From: Arenibaculum pallidiluteum
Lineage (GTDB): Bacteria > Pseudomonadota > Alphaproteobacteria > Azospirillales > Azospirillaceae
Assembly: GCF_017355985.1 (NCBI RefSeq)
Contig: NZ_JAFIQU010000018.1
Location: 49,289-113,288, forward strand
Reading direction: 5' to 3'
DNA: 64,000 nt
The position numbers and the translations under genes are program-made. This document shows positions 49,319-57,581 of the stretch, piece after piece. Within the stretch, counting starts at the first letter, position 1, and every line of letters begins with the position of its first letter. The notes under the pieces were generated by a model. It saw only the letters and a program-made list of their open reading frames with translations, was not told the origin of the DNA and searched no databases.

Positions 49319-49436
49319 ACATCGTTGCGTGGAATGATTTCTGGTAATCTTCGGTTGCGATCCCAGGTCGTTTTCGGAAGGCCGGCAAAGGACTTTTCCG
49401 CCGGCTGCGACGATCGGGAACGAAGGAGGATCAAAT

Positions 49437-49601
49437 ATGGCCAAGTCAATCGCCGTCCGCTTTGCTGCCCTTCTGCTGGCGACTTTTGCGGTTGCGGGGT
49501 GCAGCTATATGGAGCGTCACCAAGCGTCTGCGTCCAATACATCGGACGACACCTACGCCGATCTCGGCACGGACCGCACGGGGGCGTTCTCGAACAACTG
49601 A
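49437..49601 (+). CDS. Small 54-residue lipoprotein within the cobalamin locus
   Basis: The complete gene has an excellent ribosome site (AAGGAGG six bases before ATG 49437). The product has a signal sequence with lipobox LATFAVAGC, Cys22 being the lipid-modified residue, and only about 32 mature residues rich in Ser, Asp, Thr and Asn. No family likeness. It is too small for an enzyme and is probably anchored in the membrane facing the periplasm. It lies between cobK and cobM, with its own upstream region of 184 bp. Base composition here is less GC-rich than in the neighbours. Confidence 0.75.
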   Translation: MAKSIAVRFAALLLATFAVAGCSYMERHQASASNTSDDTYADLGTDRTGAFSNN

Positions 49602-49607
49602 TTGCAG

Positions 49608-49644
49608 GCCGAGGCGCCTGTCCCAGCGGCGCCGGCGCCTCGGC
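49608..49644. terminator. 11-bp perfect hairpin between the lipoprotein gene and cobM
   Basis: A perfect 11-bp stem (49608-49618 with 49634-49644) with a 15-base GC-rich loop lies seven bases after the lipoprotein stop and 15 bases after the convergent cobM stop. It is placed to end both transcripts, including the riboswitch-controlled cob operon. No T-run is present. Confidence 0.7.
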
Positions 49645-49659
49645 AAATCGGAACGCAGG

Positions 49660-50427
49660 CTAGGATCTCTGCCGTTCCGGCCGCAGGATATGGGCATGGG
49701 CGGGGTCGTACAGCGCGCTGTCCCTGAAGTCCTGCGGCTCCAGCACCCGCCCGACCAGCACCAGGGCGGTGCGCGTCAGCTTGGCGGCGCGCACCTTGGG
49801 CCGGATGTCGGCCAGGGTTCCGCGGATCACCTGCTCGTCGGGCCAGCTTGCCCGGTAGACCACCGCAACCGGGCAGTCCGCGCCGTAGAGCGGGGACAGC
49901 GTCTCGACGATATGGCCGAGATTGCGGATCGACAGGTGGATCGCCAGCGTGGCCCCCGATGCCCCCAGCACCCCCAGCGTCTCCTGGTTGGGCATCGGCG
50001 AGGACTGCATGGCGGTGCGCGTCAGGATCACGGTCTGGGCGACCTCGGGCAGGGTCAGCTCGGTCCGCAGCGCTGCCGCGGCGGCGGCATAGGCCGGCAC
50101 GCCCGGGCAGATCTCGTAGGGGATGCCCAGCCGGTCGAGCCGGCGCATCTGTTCCCCGATGGCGCCATAGAGCGAGGGATCGCCGGAATGCACCCGCGCC
50201 ACGTCCTGCCCGCGGGCATGCGCGGCCTGGATCTCGGCGATGATCTCGTCCAGGGTCATGGGCGCCGTGTCGACGACCCGCGCGCCGGACGGCGCGCAGG
50301 CGACGATCTCGGCCGGGACCAGCGAGCCCGCGTAGAGGCAGACCGGGCAGCGGGCGATCAGGTCGCGGCCGCGCAGCGTGATCAGGTCCGGCGCGCCGGG
50401 CCCTGCGCCGATGAAATGGACGGTCAC
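49660..50427 (-). CDS. cobM: Precorrin-4 C11-methyltransferase
   Basis: The 255-residue SAM-dependent tetrapyrrole methylase adds the C11 methyl group (CobM/CbiF). It starts [22 protein letters not shown], has [13 protein letters not shown], the [22 protein letters not shown] substrate/SAM loop, [23 protein letters not shown] and [17 protein letters not shown]. These distinguish it from CobI and CobJ. Start GTG 50427 overlaps the CbiG-CobJ stop. It is the last gene of the minus-strand riboswitch operon and ends at a strong hairpin. Confidence 0.96.
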   Translation of the reverse strand: MTVHFIGAGPGAPDLITLRGRDLIARCPVCLYAGSLVPAEIVACAPSGARVVDTAPMTLDEIIAEIQAAHARGQDVARVHSGDPSLYGAIGEQMRRLDRLGIPYEICPGVPAYAAAAAALRTELTLPEVAQTVILTRTAMQSSPMPNQETLGVLGASGATLAIHLSIRNLGHIVETLSPLYGADCPVAVVYRASWPDEQVIRGTLADIRPKVRAAKLTRTALVLVGRVLEPQDFRDSALYDPAHAHILRPERQRS

Positions 50428-52244
50428 GGCCGCTCCTGCATACGCTTCGCGGCATAGCCGCGCGGGGTGTAGATCCAGGCGCCGCCGTCGACGCTGCCAT
50501 TGCCCTGGCCCGCCACCATGCGCGTCTCGGACGAGCCGACGACCACCAGGGTCAGCATGTCGACCTCGGCGGGATCCAGCGCCCCGAGGGTGGTCGCGCG
50601 GACGGTCTCGCCGGGGCGGCCCAGGTTGCGCGCCAGGATCACCGGCGTTTCCGCCGGCCTCCGTGCCAGCAGGATCTCGCGCAGGGCCGGAAGCTGGCCC
50701 GTGCGCCTGCGCGACACCGGGTTGTAGATGGCGATCACGAAGTCGCCCTCGGCCGCGGCGCGAATCCGGCGCTCGATCACCTCCCACGGCGTCAGCAGGT
50801 CGGAAAGCGAGATCGTGCAGAAATCGTGTCCGAGCGGCGCGCCGGCCCGTGCCGCAGCCGCCTGGAGCGCCGAGATGCCCGGGGTGACCGCGACCTCGAT
50901 GCGGCGCCATTCCGGCCGTTCGCCCCGGTCCATCAGCTCGAAGACCAGCGTCGCCATGGCATAGATGCCGGCATCGCCGCTGGACACCAGCGCCACGTCG
51001 CGCCCCTGGGACGCAAGGTCCAGGGCCAAGCGGGCGCGCGCCTCCTCCTCGCCGAGGGGCAGGTCGTGCCGGTGCTTGCCCTCGGCCGCCGGGCCCAGCA
51101 GGTCGAGATAGAGGCCGTAGCCCACAAGGTCGCTTGCGCGGGCGAGCCAGGCCTCGGCCTCCGGCGTGCGCCAGGCGGGCGCACCGGGACCGATCCCGAC
51201 GATGGCGAGGCGCCCGCGCGGGCGACCGGCACGCGCGGCGTCGATCGGCTCGGGCGCGAGGGCCACGGCGCAGGTCGCACGCGCGGACTTGCGCTTGGCG
51301 ACCACAAGGGTGCCGTCGGGTCCCGCCGCGGCCAGGGCCGCGCCCTCGGCGACGCCATGGCAGCCGACCTCGCGGAACACGGCCTCGGACGGGGTGGCGA
51401 GGCGCGGGGCCTCGCGCTCTAGCCGGGCCGCGTCGAAGAAGCGCGCCGGGACGGCAAGGGCGGCCGCGGCGGCGTGGACCGCCGGCTCGTCCGCCTTCAG
51501 GTCCAGCGAGGCGACCAGCGCCACCGCCCCTTCGGCCAGGCCCGCCTCGGCCAGGGTGGCGCGCATCAGGGCCGTCACCTCCTCGGGGTCGGCATCGCGC
51601 TCGCATCCGAGGCCGACCGCCAGGCGCCGCGGGTGGTAGACCAGTCGCCGGGGCGATCCCGCCTCTGCGCGCAGGGTCGCTGACAGGGACAGCGCCGCGT
51701 CCTCGTCCAGCGGCAGGTCGGAAGCGGCCAGCCACGGCGCGTCGCCCTCGATCCGGCAGGCGGCGCCGGCCAGCAGCTCGGCCATGAAGGCCTTGGCATC
51801 GCCGGGGTTGGCGATGGTCCAGCCTTCCGGCGGCTCGTCCAGCGCGATGCCGAAGCGCAGGTCGCCGGCCGTTGTCACGGCGGCGGTGGCCCCGAACGCG
51901 TCCGCGATCCGCGCCGCCAGCGCATTGGCTCCGCGATGCCCGCCCAGCAGCGGGACGACGGCGCTGCCATCCTCGGCCACGGCCACCACGGGCGGCTCCT
52001 CTCGCTTGTCCGCCAGCAGCGGCGCCAGGATGCGGATCAGCACGCCGGTGGCGCAGAAGCCCACAATGGGCCGACCGGCGGAGAAGTGCGCGCGCAGGTG
52101 CTCTGCCGTAGCCTCGAAGCCGAGATCGGCTCCGGAGACGCGCCCGGCCAGGCCGTGGATCTGGGCTCCCGGCAGCACGGCCTGGGCGCTTCTCGCGGTC
52201 TCGAGCCCCGTCTGCGACAGGACGATCAGGATGGGCGGGCTCAT
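50424..52244 (-). CDS. cobJ: CbiG-CobJ fusion: cobalt-precorrin-5A hydrolase and precorrin-3B C17-methyltransferase
   Basis: The 606-residue protein joins CbiG (about 1-335) to CobJ/CbiH (about 345-606). The CbiG part has [39 protein letters not shown] (Gly-Gly-His loop at 101-103), a central linker, and the CbiG C-terminal domain ([31 protein letters not shown]). The CobJ part begins [38 protein letters not shown] and includes [18 protein letters not shown] and [11 protein letters not shown]. CobJ does ring contraction with C17 methylation; CbiG opens the delta-lactone made in the cobalt-early route. The same fusion is known in cyanobacteria. Start ATG 52244 overlaps the cobI stop (ATGA); an ATG at 52250 is also possible. 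Confidence 0.95.
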   Translation of the reverse strand: MSPPILIVLSQTGLETARSAQAVLPGAQIHGLAGRVSGADLGFEATAEHLRAHFSAGRPIVGFCATGVLIRILAPLLADKREEPPVVAVAEDGSAVVPLLGGHRGANALAARIADAFGATAAVTTAGDLRFGIALDEPPEGWTIANPGDAKAFMAELLAGAACRIEGDAPWLAASDLPLDEDAALSLSATLRAEAGSPRRLVYHPRRLAVGLGCERDADPEEVTALMRATLAEAGLAEGAVALVASLDLKADEPAVHAAAAALAVPARFFDAARLEREAPRLATPSEAVFREVGCHGVAEGAALAAAGPDGTLVVAKRKSARATCAVALAPEPIDAARAGRPRGRLAIVGIGPGAPAWRTPEAEAWLARASDLVGYGLYLDLLGPAAEGKHRHDLPLGEEEARARLALDLASQGRDVALVSSGDAGIYAMATLVFELMDRGERPEWRRIEVAVTPGISALQAAAARAGAPLGHDFCTISLSDLLTPWEVIERRIRAAAEGDFVIAIYNPVSRRRTGQLPALREILLARRPAETPVILARNLGRPGETVRATTLGALDPAEVDMLTLVVVGSSETRMVAGQGNGSVDGGAWIYTPRGYAAKRMQERP

Positions 52245-52945
52245 GACCATGGCTCCCCGCGCTGATGGACAAGGATCATGGCGAAATAGGGTACTCTCGC
52301 GGCATCGACCGCGGCCAGCGGCAGGATGCGCTGGTTCGCCATGGTCGCCCGCTCCACATAGCGTGCCCGGTCCGTCAGCCCCGCCTGCTCCAGCACGTCC
52401 CGGACCTTCCCGAAATGGCGGCCGAGCTTGATAATCGCCGCGGCCTCGCAGCCCTGCAGCCGCGCAAGCAGCGTCTCGGCGGGCAGCGGCGCCGGCAGCA
52501 CCGCCAGCGCGTCGTTGCGCGCGGCGAGCGGCGTGCGCAGGGCAGCCGCGCAGGCGGTCAGCGAGCTGACGCCCGGCACGACTTCGACCGGGTGGCGCGC
52601 CGCCATGCGGGCGAACAGGTACATGAAGGATCCGTAGAAGAACGGGTCGCCCTCGCACAGCACGGCCACGTCCCGGCCGGCGTCGAGATGCATGCCGAGG
52701 ACCTCGGCGGCGCGGTCGTAGGCCTCCTGGGCGGGCATGGGGTCGGGCCGCATGGGCACCTCGATGACCACCTCCGTCTGGGTGCCCGGCAGGTGCTGGG
52801 CGACGATCGCGCGCGCCAGGCTCTCGCCGCCCAGCGGCGCCGGATAGGCCAGCACCGGCGCGGCGCGCAACAGGCGCAGCGCCTTCAGCGTGATCAGCTC
52901 GGGATCCCCCGGGCCGATGCCGAGGCCGTAGACGGTGCCGCTCAC
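52241..52945 (-). CDS. cobI: Precorrin-2 C20-methyltransferase
   Basis: The 234-residue enzyme adds the C20 methyl group that is later expelled on ring contraction (CobI/CbiL). Signatures: [71 protein letters not shown] and [20 protein letters not shown]. The last two blocks are specific to CobI. It uses start GTG 52945 overlapping the cobL stop by four bases, and its own stop overlaps the start of cbiG-cobJ. It is central in the riboswitch-controlled operon. Confidence 0.96.
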   Translation of the reverse strand: MSGTVYGLGIGPGDPELITLKALRLLRAAPVLAYPAPLGGESLARAIVAQHLPGTQTEVVIEVPMRPDPMPAQEAYDRAAEVLGMHLDAGRDVAVLCEGDPFFYGSFMYLFARMAARHPVEVVPGVSSLTACAAALRTPLAARNDALAVLPAPLPAETLLARLQGCEAAAIIKLGRHFGKVRDVLEQAGLTDRARYVERATMANQRILPLAAVDAARVPYFAMILVHQRGEPWS

Positions 52946-54153
52946 GGCCTCACTCCGCTGTATTGGGTGACCGGCATCAGCGGGCGCCAGCCCATGAAGC
53001 CGCCCACGGGCTCGGCCCGGCTGACGGACAGACGGGCGAGCCCGCCGCCCCGGGCCGCGAAGAAGGACATGAGCGCCTGCTCGCCCTCCAGGGTGACGGC
53101 GTTCGCGACCAGGCGCCCGCCCGGCGGCAGCGCGTCCCAGCAGGCCTCCAGGAGCCCGGGCGCGCCGGCGCCGCCCCCGACGAAGACGGCATCCGGCGGG
53201 GGCAGGCCTTCCAGCGCCGCGGGCGCGGTGCCGGGGACGATCTCCAGCCCCGGGCAGCCCAGCGCCTCGGCATTGGCGGCGATCAGGGCGCGCCGCTCGG
53301 TCCGCGGCTCGATGGCGACGGCGCGGCAGCGGGCGTCGCTGCGCATCCATTCGATGGCGATCGAGCCGCAGCCCGCGCCGACATCCCAGAGGAGCTGGCC
53401 CGGCACCGGCGCCAGGGCGGCCAGCGTCGCCGCGCGTACCTCCCGCTTGGTGATGCGGCCGTCGTGGCGGAACGCGTCGTCGGGCAGGCCCGGGACCCGC
53501 GGCAGCAGCGGCGCCCCCGGTTCGGGCCGGCATTCGACCGCCAGCGTCGCGAGGTCGTCGCAGCGGCGGTCGGCGGGCCAGTCTGCCGCCGTCCCCTCGA
53601 CCCGCGCTTCGGCCGGGCCGCCCAGCCGTTCCAGCACGGTCAGGCGGCTCGGCCCGTAGCCGCGGGCGCGCATCAGCGCGGCCGCCGCGGCGGGGGTCGT
53701 GCCGTCCGTGCACAAAAGCAGAAGGCGCGCCCCCGGCTGCAGGTGCGGGTGCAGCAGGGCCGCCGGCCGGCCGTGCAGGCTCAGCGCCGTGGTCTCGGCC
53801 CGTGGCCAGCCCAGCCGCGCACAGGCCAGGGCAAAGGCGCCGGGGGCCGGCACGACCAGGCATTCCTCGGCGGACACGCGGCGCAGCAGCGTCGCGCCCA
53901 CGCCGTAATCCATGGGGTCGCCCGAGGCCAGCACGCAGACCCGTTTCCCGCGCAGAGCCAGGATCCCGTCCAGCAGCGCCGACAGGGGCGAGGGCCATGC
54001 CAGGCGGGTCCGCCCGTCCTCCGGCACCATCGCCAGATGGCGCGCGCCGCCCACCAGCACCTCGGCTGCATCGATCTGCGCGCGGCCGGCGGCCGACAGG
54101 CCCGCAAGCCCATCCTCGCCGATCCCGACGATGGAAAGCCAAGGCGCGGTCAC
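52942..54153 (-). CDS. cobL: Precorrin-6B C5,15-methyltransferase (decarboxylating), CbiE-CbiT fusion
   Basis: The 403-residue CobL unites CbiE (about 1-200) and CbiT (about 215-400). The CbiE part starts LSIVGIGEDGLAGLSAAGRAQIDAAEVLVGG and has LASGDPMDYGVGATLLRRV and APGAFALACARLGWP. The CbiT part has LPDDAFRHDGRITKREVRA, SAM-binding DVGAGCGSIAIEWMR and FVGGGAGAPGLLEACW. It methylates C5 and C15 and decarboxylates the C12 acetate. Start GTG 54153 overlaps the cobH stop. No truncation is seen. Confidence 0.97.
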   Translation of the reverse strand: MTAPWLSIVGIGEDGLAGLSAAGRAQIDAAEVLVGGARHLAMVPEDGRTRLAWPSPLSALLDGILALRGKRVCVLASGDPMDYGVGATLLRRVSAEECLVVPAPGAFALACARLGWPRAETTALSLHGRPAALLHPHLQPGARLLLLCTDGTTPAAAAALMRARGYGPSRLTVLERLGGPAEARVEGTAADWPADRRCDDLATLAVECRPEPGAPLLPRVPGLPDDAFRHDGRITKREVRAATLAALAPVPGQLLWDVGAGCGSIAIEWMRSDARCRAVAIEPRTERRALIAANAEALGCPGLEIVPGTAPAALEGLPPPDAVFVGGGAGAPGLLEACWDALPPGGRLVANAVTLEGEQALMSFFAARGGGLARLSVSRAEPVGGFMGWRPLMPVTQYSGVRP

Positions 54154-54776
54154 GCCGCGGCTCCCACCAGCAGCGCGTTCACGGCGGCGGCGGCGAGGGC
54201 GCTGCCGCCGCGCCGGCCGAGCACCGTCGCGAAGGGGACGCCACGCGGGTCTCGGGCCAGCTCCTGCTTGGATTCCGCCGCGCCCACGAAGCCGACCGGG
54301 AAGGCCAGGATCGCGGCGGGCCGCGGCGCGCCGCCGTCGAGCAGCTCCAGCAGCCGGAACAGGGCGGTGGGGGCATTGCCGATCGCGACCACCGCGCCAG
54401 CGAGGCGCGGCAGCCAGAGCTCGACCGCAGCGGCCGAACGCGTCGTGCCGAGCCGGGCTGCGAGATCCGGCACCGCCGGGTCGTCCAGGGGACACAGCAC
54501 CGCGTTTCCCGCCGGCATGCGGGCCGCCATGATCCCCGAGGCGACCATGCGTGCATCGGCCAGCACCGGCGCGCCGGCGGCCAGCGCGGCCGTGGCCACC
54601 TCCGCCACGTCGGGGGACCAGGCAAGGTCGTCCACCAGGTCGGTCATGCCGCAGGCGTGGATCAGGCGCGTCGCCATGGGAACGAGGCCCGGCGGCAGGC
54701 GGTCCAACGCCGCCTCGGCCGCGATGGTCGCGAAGCTCTGCCGGTAGATCGCCGCTGGATCGCGCAGGTAGTCCAT
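54150..54776 (-). CDS. cobH: Precorrin-8X methylmutase
   Basis: The 208-residue isomerase moves the C11 methyl group to C12, giving hydrogenobyrinate (or cobyrinate as CbiC). The catalytic His is H40 in ATRLIHACGMTDLV. Other conserved blocks are YRQSFATIAAEA, VATAALAAGAPVLADARMVASGI, ALFRLLELLDGG and AILAFPVGFVGAAESKQEL. ATG 54776 (MDYLRDP) is chosen over a TTG four codons upstream; neither has a strong ribosome site. It lies 15 bp after the cbiX stop and overlaps cobL by four bases. Confidence 0.96.
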   Translation of the reverse strand: MDYLRDPAAIYRQSFATIAAEAALDRLPPGLVPMATRLIHACGMTDLVDDLAWSPDVAEVATAALAAGAPVLADARMVASGIMAARMPAGNAVLCPLDDPAVPDLAARLGTTRSAAAVELWLPRLAGAVVAIGNAPTALFRLLELLDGGAPRPAAILAFPVGFVGAAESKQELARDPRGVPFATVLGRRGGSALAAAAVNALLVGAAA

Positions 54777-54791
54777 GGGGCAGCCCAAGGG

Positions 54792-55958
54792 TCAGCGGCG
54801 CGTGCCGGACCCGGTCATGCTGCGCGGGCCGAGCGGATGGTCCGCATGGGGATAGGGATGATGCGCGTGGGTGTGACCATGGGTGTGGCCATGCTCATGG
54901 TGGTGCCCGTGGCCATGGTGGTGCCCGTGGCCATGGTGGTGATCATGGCCGTGGTGGTGCCCGTGATCACCACCGTGGTGGTGATGGTGGTGATCATGGT
55001 CATGGTCATGGGAATGGTCGTGCCCATGGTCATGTCCATGCTGGTGACCGTGGCCGTGGGAATGGTCGTGGTGGCGGGCACCGGTGCCGATGCCCTCGAC
55101 GTGGTGGTGGTGGCTCTCTTGGCGCAGGCCGACCTCGGCCTCGAAGCCCAGGGCCTGTTCCCGGTACTTGCACATCTGGCAATTCATGTTGCCGCCGCCC
55201 TCGAGGATCTCGCGCGCGCGGTCGGCGAAGGTCTCCAGCACCAGCGGATGGTCGTTCAGGTAGGGCGCCTTCACGAACTCGATGCCGGGATGGCGGGCCG
55301 CCACCGCATCCGTGTAGTCGTAGATCCGGCGGACCAGGATGCCCGTGAACAGGAAGTACGGGAACACGACGATCCGGCGGTAGCCGAGCCGGGCCGCGTG
55401 CTCCAGCGCCGGCTCGACCAGCGGGAAGGTGACGCCGGAATAGGCGGTCTCGGCCCAGCCGAAGCCCATGCCCTCCCACAGCAGCCGGGCGACCTTGGAG
55501 ACGTTGGAGTTCGCGTCCGGATCGGACGAGCCGCGGCCGACCACCACCAGCAGCGTCTCGTGGCGCGGGACGGCGTCGCCTGCGCGGGCCAGCGCCTCGG
55601 CGACGCGGTCGCCCGCGGCGCGGACCATCTTCAGGTCGACGGCCAGCTCGCGCCCGTATTCGATGCGCATGCCGGGATGCTCGGCCATGTAGGCGTTCAG
55701 AACCGAGGGGATGTCGTTCTTGGCATGCCCCGCGGCGAACAGCATGCCGGGGACCGCGAGCACCCGTGTCACGCCGGCATGGCGCAGCCGGTCCAGCCCC
55801 TCGCGGATCACCGGGCGCGCGAATTCCAGGTAGCCGTATTCCAGCTCGCCATAGGGCAGCCGGTTGCGCAGCCGCGCGGCCACGGCGGCGAACTCGGCCA
55901 CGGCGTCCTCGTCGCGGCTTCCGTGGCCGCACAGCATGACGCCCAGCTTCTCCGACAT
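54792..55958 (-). CDS. cbiX: Sirohydrochlorin cobaltochelatase, CbiX long form with Fe-S motif and His tail
   Basis: The 388-residue protein inserts cobalt early. Two tandem chelatase halves (about 1-125 and 128-250) contain GVMLCGHGSRDEDAVAEF and VVVGRGSSDPDANSNVSKV; His of CGHGS and its partner in the second half are likely metal ligands. A CxxC iron-sulfur motif follows (MNCQMC, Cys 260 and 263), as in the long CbiX of Bacillus megaterium. The tail from residue 281 to about 374 holds nearly 50 His among Gly and Asp. The tail probably stores or delivers metal; it could also be a consequence of repeat expansion. It is the first gene of the cob operon, 100 bp below the riboswitch. Confidence 0.93.
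   Translation of the reverse strand: MSEKLGVMLCGHGSRDEDAVAEFAAVAARLRNRLPYGELEYGYLEFARPVIREGLDRLRHAGVTRVLAVPGMLFAAGHAKNDIPSVLNAYMAEHPGMRIEYGRELAVDLKMVRAAGDRVAEALARAGDAVPRHETLLVVVGRGSSDPDANSNVSKVARLLWEGMGFGWAETAYSGVTFPLVEPALEHAARLGYRRIVVFPYFLFTGILVRRIYDYTDAVAARHPGIEFVKAPYLNDHPLVLETFADRAREILEGGGNMNCQMCKYREQALGFEAEVGLRQESHHHHVEGIGTGARHHDHSHGHGHQHGHDHGHDHSHDHDHDHHHHHHGGDHGHHHGHDHHHGHGHHHGHGHHHEHGHTHGHTHAHHPYPHADHPLGPRSMTGSGTRR
54880..55080 (-). repeat. Low-complexity repeat region encoding the CbiX His tail
   Basis: On the plus strand, the motif GTGGCCATGGTGGTGCCC and near variants recur several times between about 54880 and 55020, followed by CATGGTCATG-type repeats to 55080. Read on the minus strand they encode His-Gly and His-Asp units. 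The imperfect repeats suggest growth by slippage or unequal crossover; codons are mostly CAT and CAC with GGC or GAC, so translation stays in frame. Confidence 0.75.
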
Positions 55959-56060
55959 GGCGATCCCTCCGGCGCGGGCCCCGGTGGAACGCCAAAGGGA
56001 AGGGGCAGGGCACAGCCGCGCCGCCTTCCCCGGTGCACCCCGCCCGGGACGGACGATACC

Positions 56061-56246
56061 CTGCGCCGGCAGGTCTCCTGGCTCGCGGGTCAGGGCCGCC
56101 GTCCCGCCTTCCCGGCCGCGAAGGGCCAGTGGCGCGGGTCGGACGGCGGCTCGCCGCCTACAGTTGCGGGGGCAGCCGCGGCTTCGGACCGCAGTTCCCT
56201 CTTAGCCCCGCGCCGGCCGCGCGGCCGGCGCGGAGACCGGCGCTGG
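56061..56246 (-). promoter_or_regulatory. Cobalamin riboswitch upstream of the cbiX-cobH-cobL-cobI-cobJ-cobM operon
   Basis: Read on the minus strand the region has all hallmarks of a cobalamin aptamer. GGGAACTGCGG stands near 56199, GGCTGCCCCCGCAACTGTA (the peripheral block) near 56180-56160, GCCACTGG near 56130, a GGGAAGGCGGG-type segment, and the B12 box GCCAGGAGACCTGCC at 56082-56068. The outer pairing P1 is CAGCGCCGG (about 56246-56237) with CCGGCGCAG (56069-56061). It lies 102 bp before the cbiX start. Bound adenosylcobalamin should lower expression of cbiX and the genes after it. Confidence 0.93.
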
Positions 56247-56315
56247 AGCCCCGTCCTACCGCGCCGCCGGTCCGGGGTCAACCGAGCTGAACCCGCCGCG
56301 CCCAGGAGGCACCGC

Positions 56316-57047
56316 TCAGGCCACCCGGCGCCAGACCGCGCCGGCGGTCCAGCCCAGCACCGCCCAGAACAGCGCGTTCACCGCCAGCGCCGTCGCCGCG
56401 AAGCGGGCGGCGAGCTCGGCCGGGACGGTGCCGCCCGCGGCGTCGTGCGCGGGCGCGCCCACCAGGTGCGGCAGGGCCGAGACCAGCAGCCCCAGGGCCG
56501 CCGCCCCGCGGAACCGGCCGAAGACGACCAGCCAAAGGCCGGCCGCGGCGCCGGCCGAGGCCGCCAGCCACCAGCCCTGTCTGGCCGTCAGCTCGGCCGC
56601 CGCCATGCCGGGCAGCTCGGGCGGCAGCCCCAGCGCCGGCGCCAGCCCGAAGACCGCGAAGCCGGCCATGCCCCAGCCCAGGCCCGCGCGCTCGTCGATC
56701 CGGCGGCCCGACAGGGCGAAGCAGGCGACCGCGAGCAGGGCGAAACCCACGCCGGTGACGGCGTTGGCCATTGCCGTCAGGCCGAGCCGCGCGCCGCCCG
56801 TGAAGGCTAGGTCGTGGTCATGCCCAACACCGTGCTCGTGCCCCCCATGGTCATGCCCCCCATGGTTATGACCGCCGTGGTCGTGACCCGCTTCCGCCGC
56901 GGCCGTTTCGCCCGCGGTCTCGGCCGCCGCCTCGAAGGTCTCGGCCAGCAGGATCAGCGGCGTGGTGGTGAAGGACTGCACCGCCGTGACGAGCACGGCC
57001 GAGCTCAGCCCGGCGGCCAGCGCCGCCAGGAGGATCCGTCGCAGCAT
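56316..57047 (-). CDS. cbtA: CbtA, cobalt transporter subunit with His-rich loop
   Basis: The 243-residue protein has about five to six membrane segments, the size and topology of CbtA. The N-terminal segment is LLAALAAGLSSAVLVTAVQSF. A loop at about residues 54-78 reads EAGHDHGGHNHGGHDHGGHE, a likely metal-collecting site. The AMANAVTGVGFALLAVAC and GLAPALGLPPELPGMAAAEL blocks match the family. CbtAB was predicted as a cobalt uptake system from its link to B12 riboswitches; biochemical proof is limited. It is the second gene after cbtB, nine bases downstream. A second B12 riboswitch begins 69 bp after its stop. Confidence 0.93.
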   Translation of the reverse strand: MLRRILLAALAAGLSSAVLVTAVQSFTTTPLILLAETFEAAAETAGETAAAEAGHDHGGHNHGGHDHGGHEHGVGHDHDLAFTGGARLGLTAMANAVTGVGFALLAVACFALSGRRIDERAGLGWGMAGFAVFGLAPALGLPPELPGMAAAELTARQGWWLAASAGAAAGLWLVVFGRFRGAAALGLLVSALPHLVGAPAHDAAGGTVPAELAARFAATALAVNALFWAVLGWTAGAVWRRVA

Positions 57048-57056
57048 GGAATCCCC

Positions 57057-57248
57057 TCAGTGGCAGGGGAAGCTGAAGGCGTGCCGGGCGTCGTGGGCCG
57101 CCGCATGCAGCAGGTCGGAACCGGCGAAGCCGGCCCCGAACAGCAGGAAGGCGCCCATGGCGAAGGCCACGGCGGCGGACAGCACGGTCTCGGCGCGCGC
57201 GCCGGCGCGGCCGGTGGCGGAAAGGCTGGAAGCAGGAAGGGTGGTCAC
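57057..57248 (-). CDS. cbtB: CbtB, small cobalt transporter subunit
   Basis: The 63-residue protein has one membrane segment (ETVLSAAVAFAMGAFLLFGAGF, about 20-41) and a C-terminal His motif (HAAAHDARHAFSFPCH) ending in the characteristic FPCH. Both fit CbtB, which pairs with CbtA in cobalt uptake. It begins 48 bp below a cobalamin riboswitch and has GGGAG (8-14 bases upstream) as ribosome site. It precedes cbtA by nine bases, so the two form an operon. The membrane peptide may supply His ligands near the pore. Confidence 0.92.
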   Translation of the reverse strand: MTTLPASSLSATGRAGARAETVLSAAVAFAMGAFLLFGAGFAGSDLLHAAAHDARHAFSFPCH

Positions 57249-57296
57249 GAATCGCTCTCCCGTTGGCCGTCACACCCGACGGCGGGTCAAAGAAGG

Positions 57297-57490
57297 GCGA
57301 TGGCAGGTCTCCTGGCTCGCGGGTCGTCGCCTTTATGGCCCGGGCCTTCCCCGGGACGGGTCCCGGGTGGCCGGCGGGCCGGCTATCCGCTTACAGTTGC
57401 GGGGGCAGCCACGGAGTTGGTCCCTCGACTTGGTCGACCGCACCGTGTTCCCTATTCTCCCGGGGGGCTTGGCCCCCCGGGCACCATCGC
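57297..57490 (-). promoter_or_regulatory. Cobalamin riboswitch upstream of cbtB-cbtA
   Basis: The minus strand has GGGAACACGGTGCGG near 57452, GGCTGCCCCCGCAACTGTAAGC near 57410, a long central GC-rich arm with GGGAAGGCC, and the B12 box GCCAGGAGACCTGCC at 57316-57302. Outer pairing P1 is GCGATGG (57490-57484) with CCATCGC (57303-57297). An additional hairpin of CCCGGGGGG facing CCCCCCGGG lies between P1 and the GGGAA block. It is about 50 bp ahead of cbtB and should repress cobalt uptake when cobalamin is ample. Confidence 0.95.
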
Positions 57491-57581
57491 GGGGAAGAGT
57501 GTCACCGCTTCGTGCCGCGCGCAAGATAGTGCCTGCTGGCGCGGGATGCTGCAGGCGCGGCGCAGGTCGGCACCCGCAGCC

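Noticed and set aside
57263-57529. Plus-strand open frame across the cbtB riboswitch
   Set aside because: It is antisense of a complete cobalamin aptamer and has no protein-like features.
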